This document shows, in pieces, positions 16,218 to 24,937 of a DNA stretch of 64,000 nucleotides. The DNA is from Devosia sp. 66-14 (GTDB taxonomy: Bacteria; Pseudomonadota; Alphaproteobacteria; Rhizobiales; Devosiaceae): NCBI GenBank assembly GCA_001899085.1, contig MKVB01000002.1, positions 438,945 to 502,944 of the forward strand. Direction: 5' to 3'. Position numbers and translations under genes: made by a program. How positions within the stretch are numbered: the first letter of the stretch is position 1; each line of letters begins with the position of its first letter. Under the pieces are notes generated by a model that saw only the letters and a program-made list of their open reading frames with translations, did no database searches and was not told where the DNA came from.

Positions 16218-16910
16218 TTACGTCGCGCTTTCCTCGGCCGGCGGCGTATCCGCTGCCGTCTTGGCCCTGACCGAGAGGATGGCCGAGAGGTTGACGCGGG
16301 CGGTGCCGACGATCAGCACCGGTTCGGAGCCGGAGAAGTCGACGCCGGTCACCTCACCGGTCATTTCGGTGGCGACGCCGACCAGCTTGCCGGTGGCGAC
16401 GTCGCGGGCCTCGATGCTGACCGAGTAGGTGCCGTTGGCCTTCTTGGTGCCGTCATTGCCGATGCCGTCCCAGGTGAAGACGCTTTCGCCTTTATCGACG
16501 GTGCCGGACTTGGTGTAGACGACATTGCCGTTGGCATCCTTCACCGTGGCGGTGATGTTGGCCTTGGCCGCGACGGCGAAGTTCCAGCGAGCGGAGCCAT
16601 CGACCAGCTCGGCCTTGGAGCCGGAGGCAGTGACCACCTTGCCGACATAGCTCACCGCCTGCGAGTTGTTGGCGGTCTGCGTCGAGGTCATCATGGCCTG
16701 GAGGAATTCATTGGTCTTGAGCTGCTGCTCGACCCCGGTGAACTGCACCAGCTGCTGGGTGAACTGGTTGGTGTCGAGCGGATCGAGCGGGTTCTGGTTC
16801 CGCAACTGGGTGGTCAGCAACTGCAGGAACGTGTCGAAGTTCTGCGCGATCGACTGCCGGCTGTTGTTGAGCGCATTGCTCGCGCTGGAATTCACACCGG
16901 AAACGGCCAT
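16218..16910 (-). CDS. flgD: Flagellar hook cap protein FlgD
   Basis: FlgD caps the growing hook and is needed for polymerisation of FlgE, after which it is discarded. The 230-residue protein has the diagnostic N-terminal region 'FLQLLTTQLRNQNPLDPLD' followed by 'FTQQLVQFTGVEQQ' (about residues 28-62), which is export and assembly specific. The FlgD Tudor-like and Ig-like domains follow, with 'FTWDGIGNDGTKKANGTYS' near 140-160 as the typical FlgD_ig signature. It is downstream of fliK on the same strand, with an 86-bp gap containing a strong hairpin. The C-terminal tail of about 20 residues is Ala/Glu rich. Confidence 0.95.
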   Translation of the reverse strand: MAVSGVNSSASNALNNSRQSIAQNFDTFLQLLTTQLRNQNPLDPLDTNQFTQQLVQFTGVEQQLKTNEFLQAMMTSTQTANNSQAVSYVGKVVTASGSKAELVDGSARWNFAVAAKANITATVKDANGNVVYTKSGTVDKGESVFTWDGIGNDGTKKANGTYSVSIEARDVATGKLVGVATEMTGEVTGVDFSGSEPVLIVGTARVNLSAILSVRAKTAADTPPAEESAT

Positions 16911-16927
16911 CTGGGCCTCCTTTGGGT

Positions 16928-16966
16928 GGGACCGGAAAAGCCCTCTGAGCTTTCCTCGTTCGGTCC
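16928..16966 (-). promoter_or_regulatory. Intercistronic hairpin between fliK and flgD
   Basis: GGGACCGGAAAAGC (16928-16941) and GCTTTCC plus CGGTCCC (16949-16966) form a two-step inverted repeat with a short bulge and a small loop. No U-tract follows. It may protect or separate the flgD part of the fliK-flgD message rather than terminate it. Confidence 0.55.
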
Positions 16967-16996
16967 CGCGACACGACTGACCAGGGCGGCGACGCC

Positions 16997-18766
16997 CTAG
17001 ACGAACAGGTTGAGGCCACTGGCCGAAGCCGAGCCGCGATAGGTGGTGGCGGCGGTTTCGGCCGCCGCATCTTCGCCGCCGGCAAAGCCATCGCCGCGGC
17101 CGCCGAAAGCCGATTGATCGCCGCGGCCGTCACCGGCGCCACCCTGCTGGGCGAACGGGTTCTGACGCAGCGAGAATTCGAGGTTGGTCTTGGTGCCATC
17201 GAGCCCGGCCTGCTGCAGCGCCTGCTGCAGGGCGCGCTGGTCGCGCTGCATCAGGTCGAGCGTTTCGGGGCGCTCGACGGTCAGGCGCGCATTGACCGTG
17301 CCGGATTTGTCGACATCGAGCTTCACATCGATGCGGCCGAGCTCGGGCGGATCGAGGCGGATCTGGAACCGGCTGTTGCCGGCCTCGAACTGGCGCACCA
17401 CCTCGAAGGCCACCTGCGGGACGTTCACCTGCTGCAGCGGCGCCTGGTAGGCGGCATGGATGGTGCGGGCGGCGGCGACCAGCGGCGCGGCCGGCGGGGG
17501 CGGTGTATTGGCGGCAGCGGCGGCGTCGGTCGCGCCGGCAACTGGCGGGGTGGCCTGGGCCGGGGCGGGCCGCGTCTCCGCCGGTTCGGGCTTTTCGAGG
17601 CGCACCGCAGCGGAGCCGGCGGTCGGTTTGGCGATCTCGGGCGCCGCGGCTTCGAGCTTCGGCGCTGGCGCCGAGGCCGGCGGCGGCGCAGGCGCCGGGC
17701 CGGCACCGGCGGGATCGGCTTTGGCCGCGGGCGCGGTCACGCTCTCCGGCAGCGCCAGCGCCGGGGCCGTGAAGGGTTTGGCTTCGGCGGCCCGCGAGAT
17801 CGGCCTTGCCGCGCCGAGGGCCGCGAGGATGCGTTCGAGCTCGGGTTCGGCCGCTGCATCGTCGAGCCCCAGAGCGGCTCTGGCGGTTTCGCCGGCGCCC
17901 GATTTCAAGCTCTCGGCGAGTGTTGCGAGCTTGCCGGCGAGTTCAGGGTTCTCGGCGGCGAGCTTGTCGACCAGCTTGCCGATTGCGAGACCCAGCTGGC
18001 GCAGGGCATCGGGCGCCGGCTGTGGCGGGGCCGCGTCGGATGTCGCTGCAGGCAAGGTCGCCGCGGGCGCGATCTCGGCGTTGGCGGCCACCTGCGGTGC
18101 GGGGATCGCCGCTTCGGGTGCCGCAGGTGCGGTGATGGCGGGCTCGCCCTCGGGCGCCGGCTGAGCGCCGGTTGCCGGTGGCGTTGCGATCGGGGCAGCG
18201 ACGGGCGCCGGCGCGGCAGGCAGCGGCGTCGTCGGCGCCGCGGTCGGCAGCACGTGCTCGCCGTTGGCCAGTGCGGTGAGGCGGGGATCGACAGCCGCCG
18301 GCGGAGTGAACACGCCAAGATAGACCGCGACCGCGTCGAGCGCTTCGCTCAGCTTCTTTTCCAGCGCCGGATCGACGGGCTTGCCGGCCTGCTGTGCATC
18401 GCTGAGCGCAATGAGCGCGTCGCCGAGCGTCTTGAGCAGCGACTTGCCTTGGGTCTCCTGCGGGTCGAGCTTGCCGTCGATCGAGGCGGTCTCGGAAGTT
18501 TCGTCGGCTTTGGCAACCGTCTCGTCCTCGAGCTCGGTCTGCGGTTCGGGGGCCGGCGAGGTCGCCTGTTCGAGCAGGGTCTGGATCAGCGCGCCGAACT
18601 CACCGGCAGAGATTTCATCGCCCGGTGCGGCGGCCGCATTGACGTCGAGGCGGGCCAGCAGGGCGGCGAACAGGCCTTCCGGCGCCTGTTCCTGCTGCGC
18701 AGCACCGGGCGTCCCGCTGATCAAGCCGGGCGTTGCCGATGGTGCAAATCCAACCGTAACCGTCAC
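16997..18766 (-). CDS. fliK: Flagellar hook-length control protein FliK
   Basis: FliK acts as a molecular ruler and switches export specificity from hook to filament subunits. The 589-residue protein has a very long Ala/Pro-rich, low-complexity central region (about 60-450). A conserved C-terminal Flg_hook domain follows, with 'IRLDPPELGRIDVKLDVDKSG' style residues near 480-505 and 'LQQALQQAGLDG' after it. A Gly/Gln-rich tail ends the protein. The GTG at 18766 is chosen because a sigma-54 promoter at 18804-18820 predicts transcription from about 18793, so the in-frame TTG at 18808 cannot be used. A GTG at 18784 is also possible. The gene would be activated by FlbD and leads into flgD. Confidence 0.88.
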   Translation of the reverse strand: MTVTVGFAPSATPGLISGTPGAAQQEQAPEGLFAALLARLDVNAAAAPGDEISAGEFGALIQTLLEQATSPAPEPQTELEDETVAKADETSETASIDGKLDPQETQGKSLLKTLGDALIALSDAQQAGKPVDPALEKKLSEALDAVAVYLGVFTPPAAVDPRLTALANGEHVLPTAAPTTPLPAAPAPVAAPIATPPATGAQPAPEGEPAITAPAAPEAAIPAPQVAANAEIAPAATLPAATSDAAPPQPAPDALRQLGLAIGKLVDKLAAENPELAGKLATLAESLKSGAGETARAALGLDDAAAEPELERILAALGAARPISRAAEAKPFTAPALALPESVTAPAAKADPAGAGPAPAPPPASAPAPKLEAAAPEIAKPTAGSAAVRLEKPEPAETRPAPAQATPPVAGATDAAAAANTPPPPAAPLVAAARTIHAAYQAPLQQVNVPQVAFEVVRQFEAGNSRFQIRLDPPELGRIDVKLDVDKSGTVNARLTVERPETLDLMQRDQRALQQALQQAGLDGTKTNLEFSLRQNPFAQQGGAGDGRGDQSAFGGRGDGFAGGEDAAAETAATTYRGSASASGLNLFV

Positions 18767-18803
18767 GAACGCCTCGCGAGACACACTGCTCCGGTGAGAG
18801 CAA

Positions 18804-18820
18804 TGCAAGGGCCGTGCCGG
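18804..18820 (-). promoter_or_regulatory. Sigma-54 promoter for fliK
   Basis: On the minus strand the sequence CGGCACG-GCCC-TTGCA matches the sigma-54 consensus TGGCACG-N4-TTGCA except for the first base. The GG and GC elements have correct 12-base spacing. The predicted start is about 18793, just before the fliK start codon. FlbD in this window is the likely activator. Confidence 0.75.
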
Positions 18821-19025
18821 ATCGGCGGGCGAGCATTTTCAAGGGGTTGCCCATGCGGAGGGGGCGAAGGCGGCGGCAGATTCGCGCCGCCTGCGGCAGA
18901 ATTTGCCGGGTGCGCCCGGGCCTCCGGCATGGCGCACAGGCGTTCCTCGGGCAGGTGACACCGGCGGACAGAACGATTATACCGCGCCGCATCCGTCGGA
19001 CCTTGACCCCTTCTGGATGAGAGAT

Positions 19026-20177
19026 ATGGACCTGAATTCGCTTGATCTGCCCAAGCGTCCCCAAGACACGCGCGTCGTGGTCGCGATGTCGGGGGGCGTC
19101 GATAGTTCGGTCGTTGCCGGGCTGCTGGCCCGCCAGGGCTATGATGTGGTGGGGGTAACCCTCCAGCTTTACGACCATGGCGAAGCGACGCATCGCAAGG
19201 GCGCCTGCTGCGCGGGACAGGATATCCATGATGCGCGGCGCGTGGCGCAGGCGCTCAATATCCCGCATTACGTGCTCGACTATGAAGAGCGCTTCAAGAA
19301 TGCGGTGATGGAGCCGTTCGCCAATGCCTATCGGCAGGGCGAGACACCGGTGCCGTGCATCGCCTGCAACCAGAGCGTCAAGTTCGTCGACCTGATGGAA
19401 GTGGCGAGGGACCTCGGCGCCGACGTGCTGGCGACCGGGCACTACGTGCAGTCGAGGCTCGTCGACGGCAAGCGCCGGCTCTATCGGCCGGTCGATGACT
19501 CGCGCGACCAGAGCTACTTCCTGTTCGCCACCACCGAAGAGCAGCTGGATTTCCTGCGCTTCCCGCTCGGCGGCATGACCAAGCCCGCAGTGCGCGAACT
19601 GGCGCGCGAGTTCGGGCTGGAGATCGCCGAAAAGCACGACAGCCAGGACATCTGTTTCGTGCCGCAGGGCAAATATGCCGACGTGATCCGCAAGATGCAC
19701 CCCGAAGCGCTGGCCGAGGGGGAGATCGTCCATCTCGATGGGCGGGTGCTGGGCAAGCACGAGGGGATCGTCAATTACACCATCGGGCAACGCAAGGGCC
19801 TCGGGGTTGCGGCGGGCGAGCCGCTCTATGTGGTCAAGCTCGAGCATCGCACCGGACGGGTGATCGTCGGCCCGCGCGAAGCGCTGATGACCAAGACGGT
19901 GAAGCTCAGGGACGTGAACTGGCTGGGTGAGCGGGAGCTCGCCTCGCTGGCGGCCGGCAACGGCATGCCGATCGAGGTGAAGGTGCGCTCGACGCGGCCG
20001 CCGCAGTCGGGCGCCGTGCACATGGCCGATGGCGAAGTGTTCGTCACGCTGTTCGCCGGCGAGTACGGCATTTCGCCGGGACAGGCCTGCGTGTTCTACG
20101 CCGATGAGAGCGAGACCAGCGAAGTGCTGGGCGGCGGCTTCATCGCCGAGGCAGTGCCGACGGCGCTGGTGGCTTAG
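19026..20177 (+). CDS. mnmA: tRNA-specific 2-thiouridylase MnmA
   Basis: MnmA adds sulfur to C2 of the wobble uridine of Glu, Gln and Lys tRNAs, using ATP and sulfur relayed from a cysteine desulfurase. The 383-residue protein has the PP-loop SGGVDSS at about residues 20-26, the first catalytic cysteine in '[13 protein letters not shown]' near 110 and the second in '[10 protein letters not shown]' near 210. The C-terminal beta barrel follows. The ATG at 19026 is used; ATG 19017 is also in frame. It is divergent from fliK and ends one base before a convergent small gene, so there is no room for a separate terminator. Confidence 0.96.
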   Translation: MDLNSLDLPKRPQDTRVVVAMSGGVDSSVVAGLLARQGYDVVGVTLQLYDHGEATHRKGACCAGQDIHDARRVAQALNIPHYVLDYEERFKNAVMEPFANAYRQGETPVPCIACNQSVKFVDLMEVARDLGADVLATGHYVQSRLVDGKRRLYRPVDDSRDQSYFLFATTEEQLDFLRFPLGGMTKPAVRELAREFGLEIAEKHDSQDICFVPQGKYADVIRKMHPEALAEGEIVHLDGRVLGKHEGIVNYTIGQRKGLGVAAGEPLYVVKLEHRTGRVIVGPREALMTKTVKLRDVNWLGERELASLAAGNGMPIEVKVRSTRPPQSGAVHMADGEVFVTLFAGEYGISPGQACVFYADESETSEVLGGGFIAEAVPTALVA

Positions 20178-20420
20178 CTACTTAAGCTGCCAATGTCGCT
20201 TGTCCGAAGCCGGGATCGATGCAAACGTGCCAGCGCGCCTGAGCTCTTGAGCCGCCCAGCGCATATCATACTGCCAAGTGTAGAATAAATCACCCGACGA
20301 GCGTAACTCTCCTTCATGGGTGTCCCATATGTATTTGCTGACCTCAACAATGGTGGCCTTGCCTCCATTGGATTTGACGGCTGCCAGCACCCACTGCTGT
20401 AAGTCTATCTTGCTAGGCAT
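20178..20420 (-). CDS. Stand-alone Mrr_N-like winged-helix protein
   Basis: This 80-residue protein is a single predicted winged-helix domain. Its pattern 'WVLAAVKSNGGKATIVEVSKYIW' followed by '--Y-MRWAAQELRRAGTF-----KRHWQL' closely resembles the N-terminal domain of Mrr-type restriction proteins. The nuclease domain is absent. It may bind DNA as a small regulator. A strong AAGGGGGA ribosome site precedes the ATG at 20420. The gene ends directly against the mnmA stop (convergent). No adjacent restriction gene is present, so a restriction role is not supported. Confidence 0.65.
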   Translation of the reverse strand: MPSKIDLQQWVLAAVKSNGGKATIVEVSKYIWDTHEGELRSSGDLFYTWQYDMRWAAQELRRAGTFASIPASDKRHWQLK

Positions 20421-20485
20421 GCGTTCCCCCTTCTGCTCGGTGCTTACCGTGTAGCGATTCGCGGGCGTGGGGGAAGGTCAGTAAC

Positions 20486-20674
20486 TTATGGAGTGTTCGC
20501 CGCCGCGCCAGTCGCAGGTTGCGTCGCCGATTCCTTGAGCTGCTGGTAGTTGCCGAGCCCGCCCAGCATCGCCGAGATGATGTAGGTCAGCAGCAGCGCC
20601 CCGAGCAGCAGCAGCACGATGCGCTGGCGGTTGAGGCGGAACGGGCTGTCGGGCTTTTTCGGGTCATCGGACAT
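20486..20674 (-). CDS. Small single-span membrane protein, unknown
   Basis: This 62-residue protein is not recognised. A charged, proline-containing N-terminus (about 1-18) is followed by one hydrophobic helix at about residues 19-40 ('IVLLLLGALLLTYIISAML'). A short Gln/Ala/Thr-rich C-terminal tail ends the protein. Positive residues before the helix suggest the N-terminus is cytoplasmic. It could be a short regulator of a membrane complex, but there is no direct evidence. It is on the same strand as the Mrr_N-like gene downstream and divergent from the ECF sigma gene. Confidence 0.55.
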   Translation of the reverse strand: MSDDPKKPDSPFRLNRQRIVLLLLGALLLTYIISAMLGGLGNYQQLKESATQPATGAAANTP

Positions 20675-20877
20675 GGCCGTGCCCTACGCCTGTACCGTGC
20701 TGAAGGCAAGGCGGACGGATGTCGCGGGTAGCGTTGGCGGAAGACACTGGTTGCCCGTTCTCACCGGGGTGGGCAGGTGGTCGTAGGCGCCCTCGCGAGA
20801 AAATCTTCACTCCGACCCCAAGGATCAGCCGGCGTTCATCGTCTCAGTTCTAGAACACCGGCTGAAAGCTCACACAG

Positions 20878-21447
20878 GTGCTACGGTCCTTGACGCCTGA
20901 ATTCATCAATAGCGGGGTGCTCGACGCCCCGGTGGCCGATGAAACGCTGATCGCTCGCGCGGTCGGCGGCGATCGGCGTGCGTTCGGCGAACTGGTCGAA
21001 CGGCACTACGATTTCATCTTCCGCACGGCGTGCAAATGGTGCGGCAAGGTGTCGGACGCCGAGGACGTGGCGCAGGACGTGTGCATCAAGCTCGCTTCGG
21101 TGCTGAAGAGCTTCGACGGGCGCTCGGCGTTCACCAGCTGGCTCTATCGCGTTACCCTCAATGCGGTGCGCGACATGCAGCGGGCGCGCAGCCGGCGGGG
21201 GCGCAACGCCGATCGCTATGCCGAAGTGGCGCCGGACGAATACCTGCCCGAGCAGGAAGACGCAGCGACCTCGCGGGAGCTGTGGAATGCAGTGCGCAAA
21301 CTTCCCGAACAGCAACGGGATGCGGTGCTGCTGATTTACGCGGAGGGGATGAGCCACGCCGAAGCCGGCGTGATCATGGGGTGCAAGGAGGCGACCGTCT
21401 CCTGGCATGTCCACGAAGCCAAAAAGACCCTGAGGGGGCTCCTATGA
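20878..21447 (+). CDS. ECF-type RNA polymerase sigma factor
   Basis: This 189-residue sigma-70 family protein has region 2 at about residues 25-95 ('VGGDRRAFGELVERHYDFIF', 'AEDVAQDVCIKL') and region 4 at about 130-185. Region 4 carries 'LPEQQRDAVLLIYAEGMSHAE' and the recognition helix 'VIMGCKEATVSWHVHEAKK'. It has only domains 2 and 4, as ECF factors do. The start is a GTG at 20878 with a weak ribosome site; a TTG at 20890 is an alternative. Its stop overlaps the start of the vWA gene (ATGA), so the two are translationally coupled. This suggests that the partner controls its activity. Confidence 0.9.
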   Translation: MLRSLTPEFINSGVLDAPVADETLIARAVGGDRRAFGELVERHYDFIFRTACKWCGKVSDAEDVAQDVCIKLASVLKSFDGRSAFTSWLYRVTLNAVRDMQRARSRRGRNADRYAEVAPDEYLPEQEDAATSRELWNAVRKLPEQQRDAVLLIYAEGMSHAEAGVIMGCKEATVSWHVHEAKKTLRGLL

Positions 21448-23621
21448 GCAACCACATGAACGACGACGACAAGCTCCAGGCGCTGCAGCAGGCGCAGACC
21501 CCGGCTCCCTCGGAGGCGGCGCGCCGCCGCGCGCTCGATGCGGCGCTCCTGGCCTTCGATGCCGAGCAGGCGAACGCAAAACAGCCCGCCCAAGGAAATC
21601 CGATCACCCAGCGTCTCAGGTCCATCTTCGCCAAAGCGAAAGGGACCTGGACCATGGATAACCGCCTCACTTACGGCCTCGGCACCGCAGCTGTCGCATT
21701 GCTGCTGCTGCCGCTCGGCTATCAGCTCTACACCACCGCGATCACTCCGGTCGGCGTGCCGCCGAGCACGGTCAGCACCGCCGAGGCGGAAAAGCCGGTG
21801 GCGCAGCCCGAGCCGGCGCCGATGGAAGTCGGCCGCGTCGACGAGCTGAAGCAGGAGGTCAACGGCAAGGCCGCGGCCGCCACCACCACGCAGCGGGCTC
21901 CAGTGGCGGCGGGAGCCGATGCCAGCACCTCGAACCTCGCGGCCGCCACGGCGGAGAGCGAGGCCGACGCGATGCTGCGCGACGAGCTCGCCCCGCAGAA
22001 CAGCATGGCGATGGACGCGGCACCTCCGGTTATGCCGGCCGCGCCGATGGCCGAGCTGCGGATGGCGGCGCCCAAGCAGATGGCGGCGCCGGGAGGCGTG
22101 GTCCAGAACGAAGCGTTCATGGCCGCGCCGTCGCCCGCCGATGCGATGGTGGCGCGGCCGACCGAGCCCAGCGGCGACGCGTTTTCGAAGTTCACCGAAT
22201 CGCCGGTCAAGGTGGTGAAGACCGACCCGGTCTCGACCTTCTCGATCGATGTCGATACGGCGTCCTATGCCTATGTGCGCCGCTCGCTGACCGAAGGCTG
22301 GGTGCCGGAGCCCGATGCGGTGAGGCTCGAGGAGCTGATCAACTATTTCAACTATGACTACCCGGCGCCGGCAGACGCTTCGGTGCCGTTCAAGCCGACG
22401 GTCTCGGTCTATCCGACGCCGTGGAACGGCAAGACGCAGATCGTCCAGATCGGCATCAAGGGCTATGTCCCCGCAGCCACCGAGGACAAGGCTTCGAACC
22501 TGGTGTTCCTGATCGACACGTCGGGGTCGATGGATGAGCCCGACAAGCTGCCGCTGTTGAAGCGGGCATTTGCCCTGCTGGTCGACCAACTCGGGGCCAA
22601 CGACACCATCTCGATCGTTGCCTATGCGGGGTCCGCCGGGGTGGTGCTGGAGCCAACCAAGGCGACCGAGAAGGCCAAGATCATCGGGGCGCTGGAGAAC
22701 CTCTCGGCCGGCGGCTCGACCGCGGGTGCCGAAGGGATCGAACTCGCCTATCGGCTGGCCGAGCAGAACAAGGTCGCCAATGGAGTCAACCGGGTGATCC
22801 TTGCCACCGATGGCGATTTCAATGTCGGGATCGACGATCCGGAAGACCTCAAGACCTACATCAAGTCGAAGCGCGACGGCGGGGTGTTCCTGTCGGTGCT
22901 CGGTTTCGGCCAGGGTAACCTCGGCGACGACACGATGCAGGCGCTGGCGCAGAACGGCAATGGCAATGCCAGCTACATCGACAGCTTCAAGGAAGCCCAG
23001 AAGGTGCTGGTGGAAGACGCCGGCGGCACGCTCGAAACCATCGCCAAGGATGTGAAGATCCAGGTGGAGTTCAACCCGGCGGTGGTCAGCGAGTACCGGC
23101 TGATCGGCTATGAGACCCGGGCGTTGAACCGCGAGGATTTCAACAACGACAAGGTCGATGCCGGCGAGATCGGGGCGGGCACCACGGTCACCGCGCTCTA
23201 CGAGATCACCCCGGTCGGTTCGGGCGCCGAACTCAACGACCGGCTACGTTACAGCTCTGACACGACCACCACAGGCGGGAATGGCGAGATCGGCTTCCTC
23301 AAGATGCGCTACAAGCTGCCCGACGAGGAGACCAGCAAGCTGATCGAGCAGGCCATCGGCAAGGACCAGGCGGTCTCCAGCCTGTCGGAAGCCTCAGAGG
23401 ACTCGCGCTTCGCCGCGGCGGTCGCCGCTTTCGGGCAGAAGCTCAAGGGCTCGAACTATGGCGAGATGAGCTGGGCCGACATCCGGGCGCTGGCCCAGGG
23501 AGCCCGCGGCGCGGACGAGAACGGCTACCGCGCCGAGTTCATGCAGCTGATCGACATGGCGCGCTCGCTGGTGCCGGAGCCGTTGTGCACGGCGCCGGAA
23601 GGCAACCGCAACTGCCGGTAA
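21444..23621 (+). CDS. Membrane-anchored vWA domain protein (YfbK-like) with putative anti-sigma N-terminus
   Basis: The 725-residue protein has a cytoplasmic N-terminal segment (about 1-75), one membrane helix (about 77-93) and a long Ala/Pro/Met-rich periplasmic linker (about 100-240). A YfbK-type module follows: a lead-in domain, a vWA domain with MIDAS motif DTSGSM near residues 356-362 and T and D ligands downstream, then the C-terminal DUF3520 region. The N-terminal segment sits where zinc-less anti-sigma factors carry their sigma-binding helices and is encoded directly after an ECF sigma gene with a 4-bp overlap. A sigma-sequestering role is therefore plausible but unproven. It resembles E. 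coli YfbK, whose function is not settled. Confidence 0.85.
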   Translation: MSNHMNDDDKLQALQQAQTPAPSEAARRRALDAALLAFDAEQANAKQPAQGNPITQRLRSIFAKAKGTWTMDNRLTYGLGTAAVALLLLPLGYQLYTTAITPVGVPPSTVSTAEAEKPVAQPEPAPMEVGRVDELKQEVNGKAAAATTTQRAPVAAGADASTSNLAAATAESEADAMLRDELAPQNSMAMDAAPPVMPAAPMAELRMAAPKQMAAPGGVVQNEAFMAAPSPADAMVARPTEPSGDAFSKFTESPVKVVKTDPVSTFSIDVDTASYAYVRRSLTEGWVPEPDAVRLEELINYFNYDYPAPADASVPFKPTVSVYPTPWNGKTQIVQIGIKGYVPAATEDKASNLVFLIDTSGSMDEPDKLPLLKRAFALLVDQLGANDTISIVAYAGSAGVVLEPTKATEKAKIIGALENLSAGGSTAGAEGIELAYRLAEQNKVANGVNRVILATDGDFNVGIDDPEDLKTYIKSKRDGGVFLSVLGFGQGNLGDDTMQALAQNGNGNASYIDSFKEAQKVLVEDAGGTLETIAKDVKIQVEFNPAVVSEYRLIGYETRALNREDFNNDKVDAGEIGAGTTVTALYEITPVGSGAELNDRLRYSSDTTTTGGNGEIGFLKMRYKLPDEETSKLIEQAIGKDQAVSSLSEASEDSRFAAAVAAFGQKLKGSNYGEMSWADIRALAQGARGADENGYRAEFMQLIDMARSLVPEPLCTAPEGNRNCR

Positions 23622-23650
23622 GGCGCAAGCGATAGCGCCGCTGCCCCCCA

Positions 23651-23696
23651 CGGCGCTAGAGAGCGCGGCCCCGCTGCTGTCGGAGCCGCGCTCGAC
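23651..23696. repeat. 46-bp direct repeat, copy 1 (hairpin-forming)
   Basis: The segment starting CGGCGCTAGAGAGC and ending GAGCCGCGCTCGAC is repeated at 24970-25015 with one mismatch and in the same orientation. In this copy GAGCGCGGC and GCCGCGCTC form a perfect 9-bp inverted pair. It lies between the convergent vWA and PIG-V genes, so it can serve as a terminator. Confidence 0.8.
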
Positions 23697-23701
23697 CCTG
23701 T

Positions 23702-24862
23702 TCAGACGAGCAGCGTCGAGCCGGCGAACCACGACATCGTGCCAAGAACGCCCAAGGCGGCGATGACCGGGTAGGCGGCGAAGCGGAGGCCGGGCCGGCC
23801 GGCGAGCAGCTCGCAAAGCTGCATTCCGAGCGGCGCCGCGCCGGCGACGAAGCGCAGCATGGAACCGCTGCCGGCGATCATCGAGATCAGGATCAGCGCA
23901 CCGCAGAACGCGGCCTCGGGTATCCGCCCGCGGCGCGCCAGCAACGCGGTGAGTCCGATGCCGAGCAGCAGCGCCCAGTGGGCGGCCACGTCGGTGAACT
24001 CGGCCAGATCGGTGGTCCACAGCCGGCTGACGGCGGCGACGAGGGTGCCGAGCGGCGATTGCAGATGCCGGTTCCACGAGGACTGGACATGCAGGAAGGC
24101 CAGCGGATCGCCGACATCGAGCGCCAGGAAGGCCATGTAGCCAAGGAGCCCGAGCGGCGCCACGAGGAGCCCCAAAAGCAGGCGCGGCGTGCGCAGCGCC
24201 GCCGGAATGAGCGTGCGGAAGTTGCCTTGGGCGGCCAGATGCGTGACGACGAAGCCGGCAACGATGGCGAGGCCCATCAGCACGCCGGTGACCCGCGTCG
24301 CCGACAGCAGCGCCACCCAGCAGCCGGCCGCCAGCCAGCGTTGCCGGTTGATGGCGTTCAGCGCCAGAATGCTCAGCAGAATGAACAGCGCCTCGGTGTA
24401 GAGGGTCGCCAGCAACACCGAGAACGGCCCCAGAAACAGCGAGAAAGCGAACAGCCACCAGGCGTGGCGATTGGCGCCGAACCAGTGGCGCGCGGCCAGC
24501 GCGGCAGCGAGGGTGAAGACGGTGGAGGCGGCAAAGCCCGATGCCGCGATGCTGAGGCCGGTGAGCTGGTGCAGGCCGCCGGCCAGCGCCGGGAACAGCG
24601 GGAAGAAGGCCCGGTTGACGTATACCGAGCTGCCGGGCTCGCCGTAACCATCGGCGATGATGCCCTTGTACCAGCCGCAATCCCAGGCGCAGGCCGCCTC
24701 GATGAAAGCGGCAGGGCTGCTTTCACCGGTGACAAGCAGGAAGATCAGGTAACGCGCCAGCGTTCCGGCGACCGCCAGGGCCAGCAGCGCGCCGCCAAGC
24801 TCGATGGCGGCGCGGCTGGGGTAGGGGGATGGCTGGCCGAGCGAAAGCGACTGATCCTGCAA
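23702..24862 (-). CDS. PIG-V-type mannosyltransferase-like membrane protein
   Basis: The 386-residue protein has about nine membrane helices. Between helices 1 and 2 it carries 'WDCGWYKGIIADGYG' at about residues 60-75. That is the W-D-x-x-W-Y-x-x-I-A-x-x-G-Y motif of bacterial relatives of the GPI mannosyltransferase PIG-V, a GT-C fold enzyme using a lipid-linked sugar. The acceptor in bacteria is unknown, and envelope glycans are likely. The ATG at 24862 follows no strong ribosome site. The gene is bracketed by 46-bp direct repeats at 23651 and 24970, hinting at past mobility or duplication of this segment. Confidence 0.78.
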   Translation of the reverse strand: MQDQSLSLGQPSPYPSRAAIELGGALLALAVAGTLARYLIFLLVTGESSPAAFIEAACAWDCGWYKGIIADGYGEPGSSVYVNRAFFPLFPALAGGLHQLTGLSIAASGFAASTVFTLAAALAARHWFGANRHAWWLFAFSLFLGPFSVLLATLYTEALFILLSILALNAINRQRWLAAGCWVALLSATRVTGVLMGLAIVAGFVVTHLAAQGNFRTLIPAALRTPRLLLGLLVAPLGLLGYMAFLALDVGDPLAFLHVQSSWNRHLQSPLGTLVAAVSRLWTTDLAEFTDVAAHWALLLGIGLTALLARRGRIPEAAFCGALILISMIAGSGSMLRFVAGAAPLGMQLCELLAGRPGLRFAAYPVIAALGVLGTMSWFAGSTLLV

Positions 24863-24937
24863 TTCCGTCAGACCGTTGGAAGCGCGAGCGGCGCGCCGGA
24901 TAGGCGCAACCTAACCCGCGCTTTCTTACGGTTCGGT

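Noticed and set aside
17114-18958. Long Gly/Arg-rich reading frame opposite fliK
   Set aside because: It is a shadow of the Ala/Pro-rich FliK codons on the other strand, with no domain and no ribosome site.
20178-20420. Possible restriction-modification or toxin-antitoxin system
   Set aside because: Only one small winged-helix gene is present and no nuclease, methylase or toxin partner is adjacent.
21030-21443. Apparent fusion of the vWA protein to an upstream Arg-rich segment
   Set aside because: The segment is the ECF sigma gene read in another frame. ATG 21444 with a 4-bp overlap is the natural start.
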